From Symbiodinium microadriaticum (lineage: Eukaryota; Sar; Dinophyceae; Suessiales; Symbiodiniaceae): DNA of 64,000 nt. Under the pieces are notes generated by a model. The model did not search any database and was not told where the DNA came from. It saw only the letters and a list, made by a program, of their open reading frames with translations. The position numbers were made by a program, and so were the translations under genes. Positions within the stretch are counted from its first letter, which is position 1, and each line of letters starts with the position of its first letter. Of this stretch, positions 32,201 through 42,318 are shown piece by piece. The stretch is from assembly GCA_001939145.1 (NCBI GenBank), contig LSRX01000069.1, forward strand, positions 25,146 through 89,145. The letters are read 5' to 3'.

Positions 32201-32884
32201 TTCAAAGAGCACGGCATCGGGGTACACAGTGGGATTGCAACTGCTCTCGAGCAGGAGGGAGATGGAATTTGCAATGTTGTGAGCGATGTTCTGCAGGCTT
32301 TGCAGGAGCACCTCCAACAAGGAGATCGGCTGGTCCTTTGCGGGCACTCGCTGGGTGGAGGCTACGCCCAAGTGATGGCCGTCCACTTGTTGAGTCGGAA
32401 TGTGGACGTCGCGGCCGTCCGAACCTTCGGCGCTCCGCACGTGCTGGTGCCTCCTTCCAGACAGGAAGATCGACAAAAACTCTGGTGCACGCTGGACTCG
32501 ATCACGCAGCATTGGGTACACGACTGGGACCCTGTCCCGCGGCTGCCTCTTTGCAAGACCTGGTTGGTCGACGTCTTGCCGAAGCTGAAGCAGGAGGTCG
32601 TCACAGGGCTGAGACTCGGAATTGCGCAGAAGTACATCCAAGCACTCCAGCAGAATTATGATGAGACCAGGGCCAAGCCGTTGGAGCGTTACGACGTCGT
32701 GGGCGAGGTCGTGCTGGTCAGCAAGGCCACGAGCATGGCCCTCCATGCGAGCGAGGGGTCGGCAGCTTCGAAAGAGCTGCTTGGCGAGAAACCTCCCGAG
32801 TCAGTGATGACTCCGAGCAAGCTCTTTGCTTACCACAGCATGGAGGACTACCTGCAGATTGCTCACAAGCTGACGGCCTCATAA
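29254..32884 (+). pseudogene. HEAT / ankyrin / LRAT-like / class 3 lipase, copy D, split by an 11-nt deletion
   Basis: ATG at 29254 in the context AAGCAAGGATGGG, shared with copies E and F. The first frame, 29254-31767 (837 residues), contains the HEAT-like solenoid, ankyrin from Gly543, and the proposed His641/Cys733 domain, then stops at TGA in the linker. Other copies read CGTCT-(11 bases)-GAGGCAGG here; copy D lacks those 11 bases, which creates the stop and shifts frame. The lipase half continues in another frame, 31778-32884, with all three catalytic codons present: Ser at 32348 (GHSLGG), Asp at 32528 (DWDPVP), His at 32834 (YHSMEDY). This second frame starts with a GTG; no ATG is near its start. 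Either the gene is broken, or it now yields only the solenoid plus His/Cys part. An assembly error is possible. No GT...AG intron explains the change since it is a loss, not an insertion. Confidence 0.85.
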
Positions 32885-33752
32885 GCAAGGCCATGCATGC
32901 TTTCTCTCCGATTCTATCCTAAATTCTAGATCGCAAGCGGAGGTTGGGGCATCCTCCGCTTGATAGTTGCCTGATTGTTCAGAAAAGGGGCCCTGGAAAA
33001 CCAGGAAGGACGGAGGTGCAGCGCCTGCTTTCACGATCTGATTTGCATGTCTGCAGTTTTTGGAGGAGGGCTTGCTCTGCGCGGTTCAAGCCAGGCTCAG
33101 TTCGGGCGATCTGATAGCAGCTGCTGCAGCGGGTCCGTCTCCGACAAGGCGCTACCGCTCCGGACCAGTTTTTTCTCGATCTGAGCTGCATGCCTGCAGT
33201 GTTTGCAGGAGTTGTGCTCTGGGTGATTGTGAGGCAGCCTCAGTTGATCTGCTTCGAGCTGCTGCAGCTCCGTCTCTGACAAGGCACGGCATCTGTGGGC
33301 TGTGGAGACAAGATTTCGAAAAGTCTTGCACTTGGAGGACATGTGTAGGAATCTACTTTTGAGACACGCCCGGAAACGGACCATATTCGGGCAGGCTGTA
33401 AGCCAGCACATGTCAGCCCTGTCATTCCAGAAACGCTGGGGTCTTGTGGACTTTCCACACTTACACTTGCACCGAAAGGAGAACTGGAATCCATGGCTCC
33501 TGCTCCAGGCTGAGATCCATGGAGAGGCGGGCAGGGCTGCATCCGGGGTCGGTGAAAAATGCAGTGCGCAAAGTTGATTCGAGAGCACCATGCTTTTGTG
33601 TGTGTCTTGTCTTTGGAGCATAGCCCAGCACAGTGCATGTTGCTAAGATGCAGGGTACGCTTTCATGCTCACGTTTCCTCCTTGCTTCGCATGAGACTCA
33701 AGCTCCACATAGCGGCATCACGGTGGCCTGAAGCTGTCATCGTAAAGAAAGG
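32885..33752. repeat. 868-bp spacer unit between copies D and E
   Basis: Same length as the E-F spacer (37812-38679); reading both side by side I see three differing bases. The first part matches the B/F/G 3' flank and the part after about 33170 matches the C-D spacer, so the unit is itself a hybrid of two spacer types. No coding content. Confidence 0.9.
32935..32961 (+). promoter_or_regulatory. conserved 3' hairpin, copy D
   Basis: AAGCGGAGG, loop TTGGGGCAT, CCTCCGCTT; nine pairs, 51 bases after the stop codon, identical to copies B and E. Confidence 0.7.
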
Positions 33753-36700
33753 ATGGGTGCCACTTTGTCTTTCGAGGAGGCGCTTCAAGGCTTGGCCAAC
33801 TCCAAGCCGTCTGCAAGACTTGATGCTTGGGCTGCCCTGGAAAGGCTGTCAGGGAAAGCGGTGGTTGTGCACCTGGACAGGTTCCTCCCGTGGCTGAAAA
33901 GTGCAGATCCCTGGATGTGTTCTTCAACCCGTGACCTCTTCGAGCAGAAAATCTCGCTTCAGTTTCTTGCTGAGCACTTCCGCAAGATCGTGCCTCCACT
34001 TCTGGCTGACCCAGAGCTGCGGCCGTGGTCCTTTGGCTTTCTCGCCGCCCGGATGTCACCAAGCTGCCTCGCAGAGCTCATTGACCTAATCGCGCGGCAA
34101 GAAAGTTCGTGGAGCAAGGAGCTAGCGACCTTGGAGTTCGTAGAAGGTCAGCTTCCCCAAGAGTTGGATGCAGAGGACGTCGACCGTATCTTGGGACTCT
34201 TGGCGAGCAGTGACTGTGAGGTGAGATGCTGGACGTTGAACCTCTTGAAAGACCGAGTGCCGCAAACACTGCGGCCTGAGACATGGGAGGAACTGCGAAC
34301 TCTGAATCTGTTGGAGGAGAAGATTCCGGACGAGCTGATCGCTACCTATTTCTACAAGCTCCACCCGGTTCTGCGCAGTAAAGACTCAAGGATCAGGAAT
34401 TCGAGCCGTCGTCTGTTGGAGCAGAAGGTCTCTGCTGACATTCTTGCTGAACACTTCCACAAGATCGTGCCTCCAGTTCTGGCTGACCCAGAGCTGCAGA
34501 AGTGGTCGTTCGGCTTCCTGAGAGGGCAGATCGTGGAAAGGCTCGTTCCTGAGCTCATTGATGTGATCTTCAGCATCCTCTGTCGTGAGGAAGCAGCTTG
34601 GAGCGGGAAGGAGGCACGCTTGTTGAAGTTCATGAAAGCGTCGCTGCCCAGCGAATTGAGTGCGGCGCATGTCAACCACATCGCGGCATTCTTGGCCAGG
34701 CCGGATCTGAAGGTCGAGCTGAGATGTTGGACTCTGGATCTCTTGCGCAAGGGAGCGGGCGCCCCGCATTTTGCAGAGCATTGGGACAAGGTCTTTGCAC
34801 TTCTGGCCAGTCCCAGCTGTGAGGTGCAACTGCAAACTCTGAATCTGTTGGAGGAGAAGATTCCGGACGAGCCGATCGCTACGTACTTCCACGAGCTGCT
34901 TCCGGTCTTGCACAGTAAAGACTCAAGGATCAGGGATTCGAGCCGTCGTCTGTTGGAGCAGAAGGTCTCTGCTGACATTCTTGCTGAACACTTCCACAAG
35001 ATCGTGCCTCCAGTTCTGGCTGACCCAGAGCTGCAGAAGTGGTCGTTCGGCTTCCTGAGAGGGCAGATCGTGGAAAGGCTCGTTCCTGAGCTCATTGATG
35101 TGATCTTCAGCATCCTCTGTCGTGAGGAAGCAGCTTGGAGCGGGAAGGAGGCACGCTTGTTGAAGTTCATGAAAGCGTCGCTGCCCAGCGAATTGAGTGC
35201 GGCGCATGTCAACCACATCGCGGCATTCTTGGCCAGGCCGGATCTGAAGGTCGAGCTGAGATGTTGGACTCTGGATCTCTTGCGCAAGGGAGCGGGCGCC
35301 CCGCATTTTGCAGAGCATTGGGACAAGGTCTTTGCACTTCTGGCCAGTCCCAGCTGTGAGGTGCAACTGCAAACTCTGAATCTGTTGGAGGAGAAGATTC
35401 CGGACGAGCCGATCGCTACGTACTTCCACGAGCTGCTTCCGGTCTTGCACAGTAAAGACTCAAGGATCAGGGATTCGAGCCGTCGTCTGTTGGAGCAGAA
35501 GGTCTCTGCTGACATTCTTGCTGAACACTTCCACAAGATCGTGCCTCCACTTCTGGCTGACCCAGAGCTGCAGAAGTGGTCGGTCGGCTTCCTGCTGGAC
35601 AAGATGTCGGACGAGCTGATCCGTAAGCATTCAAAGCAAGTAGCGGAGCTGCTGCGCGTGGCCGGCCACCTTCAGAATTTTGAGGTGGTTTTCATGGATC
35701 TCCTCCTGAAGAAGCGACTCCACCAAAACAGCCTGGCTCAGCTCTTGTCGAAGCTGCCGATCTCTTGCCTGCTCCTTGCCATGCCAAGAGACCGCATTGC
35801 CAGCTGGCGAGACGAAGAAGGCAACACTTGGCTGCACGTGGCCGCAAAGGCACGGCACCTGGAGGCCTGTGAGGCTTTGGTGGACCAGGTCGGCCTCCCC
35901 TTGCGCGAGAAGAACAAAGCTGGCGACGAGCCGTTGGGCCTTGCGGCGAATCGTGAAGTGGATCGGTTCCTGCGGAGCAGGATCCAGTTCCGGGAGACCC
36001 GCTTCGGCTACGGGAATGCTTTCGAGGAGATGATGCAGGATGAGAGGCAGGTGTCCGAGGTGACCTGGTGCACGGTGCCTCTCCCTGGCATGGCCGGCCA
36101 CTTGGGAGGCCTTCACTCCTTTCTCGTCGTCACCGTCTCCCGCACGGATCAAGGAGCGAAGAGCTACGTGCTGGAGAAGGCCGGGTCCTGTGGCAGGGAG
36201 GCCCATCAGAAGCATGGCGTTTTTATAGGGAACCAAGGTCTCAGCAGCAACTTGAGGAGTGTGGATGGTCAAAAGACGCGCAAGCAGCTGAAGCTCAACG
36301 AGGGAAGCCTCAAGAGCAAGCTCAGGACGAGGGAGCTGTATGAGGAAGCTCACAGCATGGGCCCATATGACGTTGCAAGCTCGAATTGCCATCATGCCGT
36401 TCAGAAAGTCTTCAACCACTGCTGTGCCAGAAAGGAAGACAAGGAGGTGCGGCCCCCGAATGAGTGGTTGGCAACGTTAGGAGCGATGTTTGGCGGTCTA
36501 TTCGGCCCAGCCGGCTCTGGCTCAGAAGGCTCGGGTTCTTCGGAAGTGGCCTCTGTAAGCGAGACTGTGGAATCCCCGAGTAGCTTTACACGATCCGTTG
36601 ACCTTTGCTCCGACGCCTTCGCAGAACTTGCCGCTGTCCTCAGCCTGGCTGTGTATGAAGCGGACGCTGCAATGCTTTTGAAGCCAACGGAGGCAGGTGC

Positions 36701-37811
36701 TGTGTCCATCCGCAACAAGTTGGGCCAACCCGTATTTTTGCACACCAACAATACCCAAACGAAGCTCAAAGTGCAGGCTGACAGTAGCAAAAGTGTGCAA
36801 ACAGGGGGAGCCGAGAGGATCCTCGTGGATGTGCATGCCATGGGATGGGTTCCAGGGCTGTGTGGGTGGCCTCTGGCCCGGAGGCAGGCCGTCTGGAGTG
36901 GGCATGCCTACGATTTGTCCACTGACTTCCGTCGTGAGGTTGTGCTGCAGGAAGTTGTGTCCCTTGCACCGAATCAGCCAGTAGATGTGCTTCACACTGC
37001 GCAGAAGAGTGGCAGCACCAGTCCGGTGCAGTGGTTTCTGGTCAGATCGGGCTCCACGCTTTACGCTTCCTTCCGGGGCACAAATGATGTGCAGGATGTT
37101 GCCATTGACGTCGGTGCTGTGCCAGACTACACAAGATTTGAAGAGCATGGGATTGGTGTGCATAGTGGGATTGCCCATGCATTGGAGCAGAAGGGGGATG
37201 GAATTCGTCATGTTGTGAACGATGTTCTGCAGGCTTTGCAGGAGCACCTGCAGAAAGGAGAGCGGCTGGTCCTTTGCGGCCACTCGCTGGGCGGAGGATA
37301 CGCTCAAGTGATGGCCCTCCACTTGTTGAGTCGGAACTTGGACGTCGCGGCCGTCCGAACCTTCGGCGCTCCGTACGTCCTGGTGCCTCCGAAGCCAGGA
37401 GACTTGTCAATACTGTGGCAGAAGTTGAATTCGATCACCCAGCATTGGGTGCACGACTGGGACCCCGTCCCGCGGCTGCCTCTTTGCAAGACCTGGCTGA
37501 CTGATGTCCTGCCGAAGCTGAAGTATGAGGTCATCCAAGGAGTCAGAATCGGAATTGCCCAGAAGTACATCCAAGCACTCCAGCAGCACTATGATGAGAC
37601 CAGGGCCAAGCTCTTGGAGCGTTACGACGTCGTGGGCGAGGTCGTGCTGGTCAGCAAGGCCACGAGTGTTGCCTTCCGTGCGAGCGCGGGGTCGGCAGCT
37701 TTGATGCTTGGCGAGAAACCTCCCGAGTCAGTGATGACTCCGAGCAAGCTCTTTGCTTACCACAGCATGGAGGACTACCTGCAGATTGCTCACAAGCTGA
37801 CGGCCTCATAA
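33753..37811 (+). CDS. HEAT / ankyrin / LRAT-like / class 3 lipase protein, copy E, longest solenoid
   Basis: 1352 residues, single exon, ATG in AAAGGATGGG. The solenoid is extended to 689 residues by an internal tandem duplication of 179 residues (units starting at Asp211 and Asp390, each beginning D-S-R-I-R-(N/D)-S-S-R-R-L-L-E-Q-K). Ankyrin begins at Gly690. Proposed His788 (GGLHSF) and Cys879 (SNCHHAV). The linker is shorter than in other copies (S-G-S-E-G-S-G-S-S-E). The lipase has AFRG-like A-S-F-R-G-T-N, Ser1178 (GHSLGGGYAQ), Asp1237 (DWDPVPRLP) and His1337 (YHSMEDY). All catalytic positions are intact. One visible peculiarity: the conserved Trp-Tyr-Thr before the His/Cys domain is Trp-Cys-Thr. 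The neighbours D and F share its start, leader and 3' flank almost exactly, so this is a recent product of tandem duplication. Confidence 0.92.
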   Translation: MGATLSFEEALQGLANSKPSARLDAWAALERLSGKAVVVHLDRFLPWLKSADPWMCSSTRDLFEQKISLQFLAEHFRKIVPPLLADPELRPWSFGFLAARMSPSCLAELIDLIARQESSWSKELATLEFVEGQLPQELDAEDVDRILGLLASSDCEVRCWTLNLLKDRVPQTLRPETWEELRTLNLLEEKIPDELIATYFYKLHPVLRSKDSRIRNSSRRLLEQKVSADILAEHFHKIVPPVLADPELQKWSFGFLRGQIVERLVPELIDVIFSILCREEAAWSGKEARLLKFMKASLPSELSAAHVNHIAAFLARPDLKVELRCWTLDLLRKGAGAPHFAEHWDKVFALLASPSCEVQLQTLNLLEEKIPDEPIATYFHELLPVLHSKDSRIRDSSRRLLEQKVSADILAEHFHKIVPPVLADPELQKWSFGFLRGQIVERLVPELIDVIFSILCREEAAWSGKEARLLKFMKASLPSELSAAHVNHIAAFLARPDLKVELRCWTLDLLRKGAGAPHFAEHWDKVFALLASPSCEVQLQTLNLLEEKIPDEPIATYFHELLPVLHSKDSRIRDSSRRLLEQKVSADILAEHFHKIVPPLLADPELQKWSVGFLLDKMSDELIRKHSKQVAELLRVAGHLQNFEVVFMDLLLKKRLHQNSLAQLLSKLPISCLLLAMPRDRIASWRDEEGNTWLHVAAKARHLEACEALVDQVGLPLREKNKAGDEPLGLAANREVDRFLRSRIQFRETRFGYGNAFEEMMQDERQVSEVTWCTVPLPGMAGHLGGLHSFLVVTVSRTDQGAKSYVLEKAGSCGREAHQKHGVFIGNQGLSSNLRSVDGQKTRKQLKLNEGSLKSKLRTRELYEEAHSMGPYDVASSNCHHAVQKVFNHCCARKEDKEVRPPNEWLATLGAMFGGLFGPAGSGSEGSGSSEVASVSETVESPSSFTRSVDLCSDAFAELAAVLSLAVYEADAAMLLKPTEAGAVSIRNKLGQPVFLHTNNTQTKLKVQADSSKSVQTGGAERILVDVHAMGWVPGLCGWPLARRQAVWSGHAYDLSTDFRREVVLQEVVSLAPNQPVDVLHTAQKSGSTSPVQWFLVRSGSTLYASFRGTNDVQDVAIDVGAVPDYTRFEEHGIGVHSGIAHALEQKGDGIRHVVNDVLQALQEHLQKGERLVLCGHSLGGGYAQVMALHLLSRNLDVAAVRTFGAPYVLVPPKPGDLSILWQKLNSITQHWVHDWDPVPRLPLCKTWLTDVLPKLKYEVIQGVRIGIAQKYIQALQQHYDETRAKLLERYDVVGEVVLVSKATSVAFRASAGSAALMLGEKPPESVMTPSKLFAYHSMEDYLQIAHKLTAS
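34383..34919 (+). repeat. 537-bp internal tandem repeat of copy E, unit 1
   Basis: Unit 1 of a direct repeat with period exactly 537 bp (179 codons), in frame. It covers several HEAT-like helices, from GACTCAAGGATCAGGAATTC to CTTGCACAGTAAA. Copy F has a single equivalent unit (starting about 39310). Confidence 0.95.
34920..35456 (+). repeat. 537-bp internal tandem repeat of copy E, unit 2
   Basis: Unit 2 of the same repeat. Apart from one base near its start (GGGATTC versus GGAATTC) I see no difference from unit 1. A third, partial unit begins at 35457 and diverges after about 130 bases. Confidence 0.95.
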
Positions 37812-38679
37812 GCAAGGCCATGCATGCTTTCTCTCCGATTCTATCCTAAATTCTAGATCGCAAGCGGAGGTTGGGGCATCCTCCGCTTGATAGTTGCCTG
37901 ATTGTTCAGAAAAGGGGCCCTGGAAAACCAGGAAGGACGGAGGTGCAGCGCCTGCTTTCACGATCTGATTTGCATGTCTGCAGTTTTTGGAGGAGGGCTT
38001 GCTCTGCGCGGTTCAAGCCAGGCTCAGTTCGGGCGATCTGATAGCAGCTGCTGCAGCGGGTCCGTCTCCGACAAGGCGCTACCGCTCCGGACCAGTTTTT
38101 TCTCGATCTGAGCTGCATGCCTGCAGTGTTTGCAGGAGTTGTGCTCTGGGTGATTGTGAGGCAGCCTCAGTTGATCTGCTTCGAGCTGCTGCAGCTCCGT
38201 CTCTGACAAGGCACGGCATCTGTGGGCTGTGGAGACAAGATTTCGAAAAGTCTAGCACTTGGAGGACATGTGTAGGAATCTACTTTTGAGACACGCCCGG
38301 AAACGGACCATATTCGGGCAGGCTGTAAGCCAGCACATGTCAGCCCTGTCATTCCAGAAACGCTGGGGTCTTGTGGACTTGCCACACTTACACTTGCACC
38401 GAAAGGAGAACTGGAATCCATGGCTCCTGCTCCAGGCTGAGATCCATGGAGAGGCGGGCAGGGCTGCATCCGGGGTCGGTGAAAAATGCAGTGCGCAAAG
38501 TTGATTCGAGAGCACCATGCTTTTGTGTGTGTCTTGTCTTTGGAGCATAGCCCAGCACAGTGCATGTTGCGAAGATGCAGGGTACGCTTTCATGCTCACG
38601 TTTCCTCCTTGCTTCGCATGAGACTCAAGCTCCACATAGCGGCATCACGGTGGCCTGAAGCTGTCATCGTAAAGAAAGG
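37812..38679. repeat. 868-bp spacer unit between copies E and F
   Basis: Near-identical partner of 32885-33752, same length to the base. It carries the 3' hairpin at its start and the shared leader before the ATG of copy F at its end. No coding content. Confidence 0.9.
37862..37888 (+). promoter_or_regulatory. conserved 3' hairpin, copy E
   Basis: AAGCGGAGG, loop TTGGGGCAT, CCTCCGCTT; 51 bases after the stop codon, identical to copies B and D. Confidence 0.7.
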
Positions 38680-41600
38680 ATGGGTGCCACTTTGTCTCTC
38701 GAGGAGGCGCTTCAAGGCTTGGCCAACTCCAAGCCGTCTGCAAGACTTGATGCTTGGGCTGCCCTGGAAAGGCTGTCAGGGAAAGCGGTGGTTGTGCACC
38801 TGGACAGGTTCCTCCCGTGGCTGAAAAGTGCAGATCCCTGGATGTGTTCTTCAACCCGTGACCTCTTCGAGCAGAAAATCTCGCTTCAGGTTCTTGCTGA
38901 GCACTTCCGCAAGATCGTGCCTCCACTTCTGGCTGACCCAGAGCTGCGGCCGTGGTCCTTTGGCTTTCTCGCCGCCCGGATGTCACCAAGCTGCCTCGCA
39001 GAGCTCATTGACCTAATCGCGCGGCAAGAAAGTTCGTGGAGCAAGGAGCTAGCGACCTTGGAGTTCGTAGAAGGTCAGCTGCCCCAAGAGTTGGATGCAG
39101 AGGACGTCGACCGTATCTTGGGACTCTTGGCGAGCAGTGACTGTGAGGTGAGATGCTGGACGTTGAACCTCTTGAAAGACCGAGTGCCGCAAACACTGCG
39201 GCCTGAGACATGGGAGGAACTGCGAACTCTGAATCTGTTGGAGGAGAAGATTCCGGACGAGCTGATCGCTACCTATTTCTACAAGCTCCACCCGGTTCTG
39301 CGCAGTAAAGACTCAAGGATCAGGAATTCAAGCCGTCGAATGTTGGAGCAGAAGGTCTCTGCTGACATTCTTGCTGAACACTTCCACAAGATCGTGCCTC
39401 CAGTTCTGGCTGACCCAGAGCTGCAGAAGTGGTCGTTCGGCTTCCTGAGAGGGCAGATCGTGGAAAGGCTCGTTCCTGAGCTCATTGATGTGATCTTCAG
39501 CATCCTCTGTCGTGAGGAAGCAGCTTGGAGCGGGAAGGAGGCACGCTTGTTGAAGTTCATGAAAGCGTCGCTGCCCAGCGAATTGAGTGCGGCGCATGTC
39601 AACCACATCGCGGCATTCTTGGCCAGGCCGGATCTGAAGGTCGAGCTGAGATGTTGGACTCTGGATCTCTTGCGCAAGGGAGCGGGCGCCCCGCATTTTG
39701 CAGAGCATTGGGACAAGGTCTTTGCACTTCTGGCCAGTCCCAGCTGTGAGGTGCAACTGCAAACTCTGAATCTGTTGGAGGAGAAGATTCCGGACGAGCC
39801 GATCGCTACGTACTTCCACGAGCTGCTTCCGGTCTTGCACAGTAAAGACTCAAGGATCAGGGATTCGAGCCGTCGTCTGTTGGAGCAGAAGGTCTCTGCT
39901 GACATTCTTGCTGAACACTTCCACAAGATCGTGCCTCCACTTCTGGCTGACCCAGAGCTGCAGAAGTGGTCGGTCGGCTTCCTGCTGGACAAGATGTCGG
40001 ACGAGCTGATCCGTAAGCATTCAAAGCAAGTAGCGGAGCTGCTGCGCGTGGCCGGCCACCTTCAGAATTTTGAGGTGGTTTTCATGGATCTCCTCCTGAA
40101 GAAGCGACTCCACCAAAACAGCCTGGCTCAGCTCTTGTCGAAGCTGCCGATCTCTTGCCTGCTCCTTGCCATGCCGAATGACCGCATTGCCAGCTGGCGA
40201 GATCCAGATGGCAACACGTGGCTGCACGTGGCCGCAAAGGCAGGGCAAATGGAGGCTTGCGAGGCTTTGGTGGACCAGGTTGGCCTCCCCTTGCGTGAGA
40301 AGAACGAAGCTGGCGACGAGCCGTTGGGCCTTGCGGCGAATCGCGAAGTGGATCGGTGCCTGAGGAGCAGGATGGGCTTCCGGGAGACGCGCTTCGGCTT
40401 TGGGAATGCCTTCGAGGAGATGGAGCAGGATGAGAGGCAGGTGTCCGAGGTGACCTGGTACACGGTGTCTCTCCCTGGCATGACCGGCCATTGTGGAGGC
40501 CTGCACTCCTTCCTTGTTGTGACCGTCTCCTCCGAACCGGATCAGAAAACAACAAGCTACGTGCTCGAGAAGACCGGGTCCTTTGGCAGGGAGTTCCATC
40601 AGAGGCACGGCGTCTTTATCGGGAACCAAGATCTCGGCAGCAACTTGAAGAGCGTACATGGGCTAAACGTGCACAAGCAGCTGACCCGTAGCTCTCGGAG
40701 CCTTCGGCGTGGGCTGATGATGAAGGAGCTCTATCAGGTGGCTTACGGCACGGGCCCGTATGATCTTGCAAGCTCGAATTGCCATCACGCTGCACAGAAA
40801 GTCTTCAACCACTGCTGTGCCAGAGAAGAAGACCAGGAGAGGCAGCCGCCCAACGAGTGGTTGGCAAGAGTTGTCGCCATGCTTGGGCTGGACGGTCTGT
40901 TCAACTCAACCAGCTCTGGCTCTCAAGGCTCCGGCTCTGATGTTGCCTCCGCGAATTCGGAAGTGGCATCAGGCAGCCATCCTGCAGATCGCCCGAGTGG
41001 CTTTACGCGGTCCGTTGACCTCCGGTCCGAAGCCTTCGCAGAAGTTACTGCTGCCCTGAGCCTAGCTGTGTACGAGAAGGATCCTGCAACGGCCTTAAGG
41101 CCACAGGAGGCAGGTGCTGTGTCCATCCGCAACAAGTTGGGCAGACCCGTGATGATCTTACACGACCACACCACGCAGAGCAGACACAGAGTGGACGCTG
41201 ACGCGCGAGAAAGTCTTCAAACGGCTGGTGCCGATAAAATTCTTGTGGATGTTTATGCTGTGGCATGGATTCCGGGGTGCTATTCCTGGCGATGTCTGGC
41301 CCGGAGGCAAGCTGTCTGGCGTGGGCATGCCTACGATTTGTCCACAGACTTCCGAAACGAGGTTGTTTTGCAGGAAGTTGTGTCCTTGGCACCGAGTCAG
41401 GCAGTAGATGTGCTTCACACTGCGCAGAAGAACAGCAGCAACAGTCCGGTGCAGTGGCTGCTGGCCAGATCGGGATCCGTCCTGTACGCTGCCTTCCGGG
41501 GGACAAATAATGTGCAGGATGTTGCCATTGACGTCGCTGCCGTGCCAGACTACCAGCAATTCAAAGAGCATGGCATCGGGGTACACAGTGGGATTGCAAA

Positions 41601-42240
41601 TGCTGTCGAGCAGGAGGGAGATGGAATTCGTCATGTTGTGGACGATGTTCTGCAGGCTTTGCAGGAGCACCTCCAACAAGGAGATCGGTTGGTCCTTTGC
41701 GGGCACTCGCTCGGTGGAGCTTACGCCCAAGTGGTGGCTGTCCACTTGCTGAGTCGGAACTTGGACGTCGCGGCCGTCCGAACCTTCGGCACGCCGCACG
41801 TCCTGGTGCCTCCGAAGCCAGAGGACTCGTCAATACTGTGGCAGAAGTTGAATTCGATCACCCAGCATTGGGTGCACGACTGGGACCCCGTCCCGCGGCT
41901 GACTCTTTGCAAGACCTGGTTGGTCGACGTCTTGCCGAAGCTGAAGCAGGAGGTCGTCACAGGGCTGAGAGTCGGAATTGCCCAGAAGTACATCCAAGCA
42001 CTCCGGCTGCACTGCAGTGAGGCCAGGGCGAGGCTCTTGGAGCGCTACGACGTCGTGGGCGAGGTCGTGCTGGTCGGCAAGACCACGAGCGTGGCCCTCG
42101 GTGCGAGCGAGGGGTCGGCAGCTTTGAAAGAGTTGCTCGGCGAGAAACCTCCCGAGTCAGTGATGACTCCGAGCAAGCTCTTTGCTTACCACAGCATGGA
42201 GGACTACCTGCAGATTGCTCACAAACTGACGGCCTCATAA
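38680..42240 (+). CDS. HEAT / ankyrin / LRAT-like / class 3 lipase protein, copy F
   Basis: 1186 residues, single exon, ATG in AAAGGATGGG. The first 350 residues are almost identical to copy E (for example Phe-to-Leu at residue 6), but only one 179-residue unit is present, giving a 510-residue solenoid. Ankyrin starts at Gly511. Proposed His609 (GGLHSF) and Cys701 (SNCHHAA). The lipase has Ser1010 in GHSLGGAYAQ (Gly to Ala after the elbow), Asp1069 (DWDPVPRL) and His1171 (YHSMEDY). All catalytic positions are intact. From the ankyrin segment onward it resembles copy G more than E (T-G-H-C-G-G-L-H-S-F, then F-H-Q-R-H-G-V-F), which points to recombination or conversion between copies. The 3' hairpin is present with a G-T wobble. 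Confidence 0.92.
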   Translation: MGATLSLEEALQGLANSKPSARLDAWAALERLSGKAVVVHLDRFLPWLKSADPWMCSSTRDLFEQKISLQVLAEHFRKIVPPLLADPELRPWSFGFLAARMSPSCLAELIDLIARQESSWSKELATLEFVEGQLPQELDAEDVDRILGLLASSDCEVRCWTLNLLKDRVPQTLRPETWEELRTLNLLEEKIPDELIATYFYKLHPVLRSKDSRIRNSSRRMLEQKVSADILAEHFHKIVPPVLADPELQKWSFGFLRGQIVERLVPELIDVIFSILCREEAAWSGKEARLLKFMKASLPSELSAAHVNHIAAFLARPDLKVELRCWTLDLLRKGAGAPHFAEHWDKVFALLASPSCEVQLQTLNLLEEKIPDEPIATYFHELLPVLHSKDSRIRDSSRRLLEQKVSADILAEHFHKIVPPLLADPELQKWSVGFLLDKMSDELIRKHSKQVAELLRVAGHLQNFEVVFMDLLLKKRLHQNSLAQLLSKLPISCLLLAMPNDRIASWRDPDGNTWLHVAAKAGQMEACEALVDQVGLPLREKNEAGDEPLGLAANREVDRCLRSRMGFRETRFGFGNAFEEMEQDERQVSEVTWYTVSLPGMTGHCGGLHSFLVVTVSSEPDQKTTSYVLEKTGSFGREFHQRHGVFIGNQDLGSNLKSVHGLNVHKQLTRSSRSLRRGLMMKELYQVAYGTGPYDLASSNCHHAAQKVFNHCCAREEDQERQPPNEWLARVVAMLGLDGLFNSTSSGSQGSGSDVASANSEVASGSHPADRPSGFTRSVDLRSEAFAEVTAALSLAVYEKDPATALRPQEAGAVSIRNKLGRPVMILHDHTTQSRHRVDADARESLQTAGADKILVDVYAVAWIPGCYSWRCLARRQAVWRGHAYDLSTDFRNEVVLQEVVSLAPSQAVDVLHTAQKNSSNSPVQWLLARSGSVLYAAFRGTNNVQDVAIDVAAVPDYQQFKEHGIGVHSGIANAVEQEGDGIRHVVDDVLQALQEHLQQGDRLVLCGHSLGGAYAQVVAVHLLSRNLDVAAVRTFGTPHVLVPPKPEDSSILWQKLNSITQHWVHDWDPVPRLTLCKTWLVDVLPKLKQEVVTGLRVGIAQKYIQALRLHCSEARARLLERYDVVGEVVLVGKTTSVALGASEGSAALKELLGEKPPESVMTPSKLFAYHSMEDYLQIAHKLTAS

Positions 42241-42291
42241 GCAAGACCACGCATGGTTTCTCTCCGATTCTATCCCTAAATTCTAGATCGC

Positions 42292-42318
42292 ATACGGAGG
42301 TTGGGGCATCCTCTGATT
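42292..42318 (+). promoter_or_regulatory. conserved 3' hairpin, copy F, variant
   Basis: CGGAGG (42295-42300), loop TTGGGGCAT, CCTCTG (42310-42315). One C-to-T change turns a G-C pair into a G-U wobble; the outer three pairs of the stem are lost or weak. Confidence 0.55.

Noticed and set aside
34352..35602. 416-codon minus-strand open frame
   Set aside because: It lies wholly antisense to copy E and is long only because the 537-bp repeat is open in that phase; it has no recognisable motifs.
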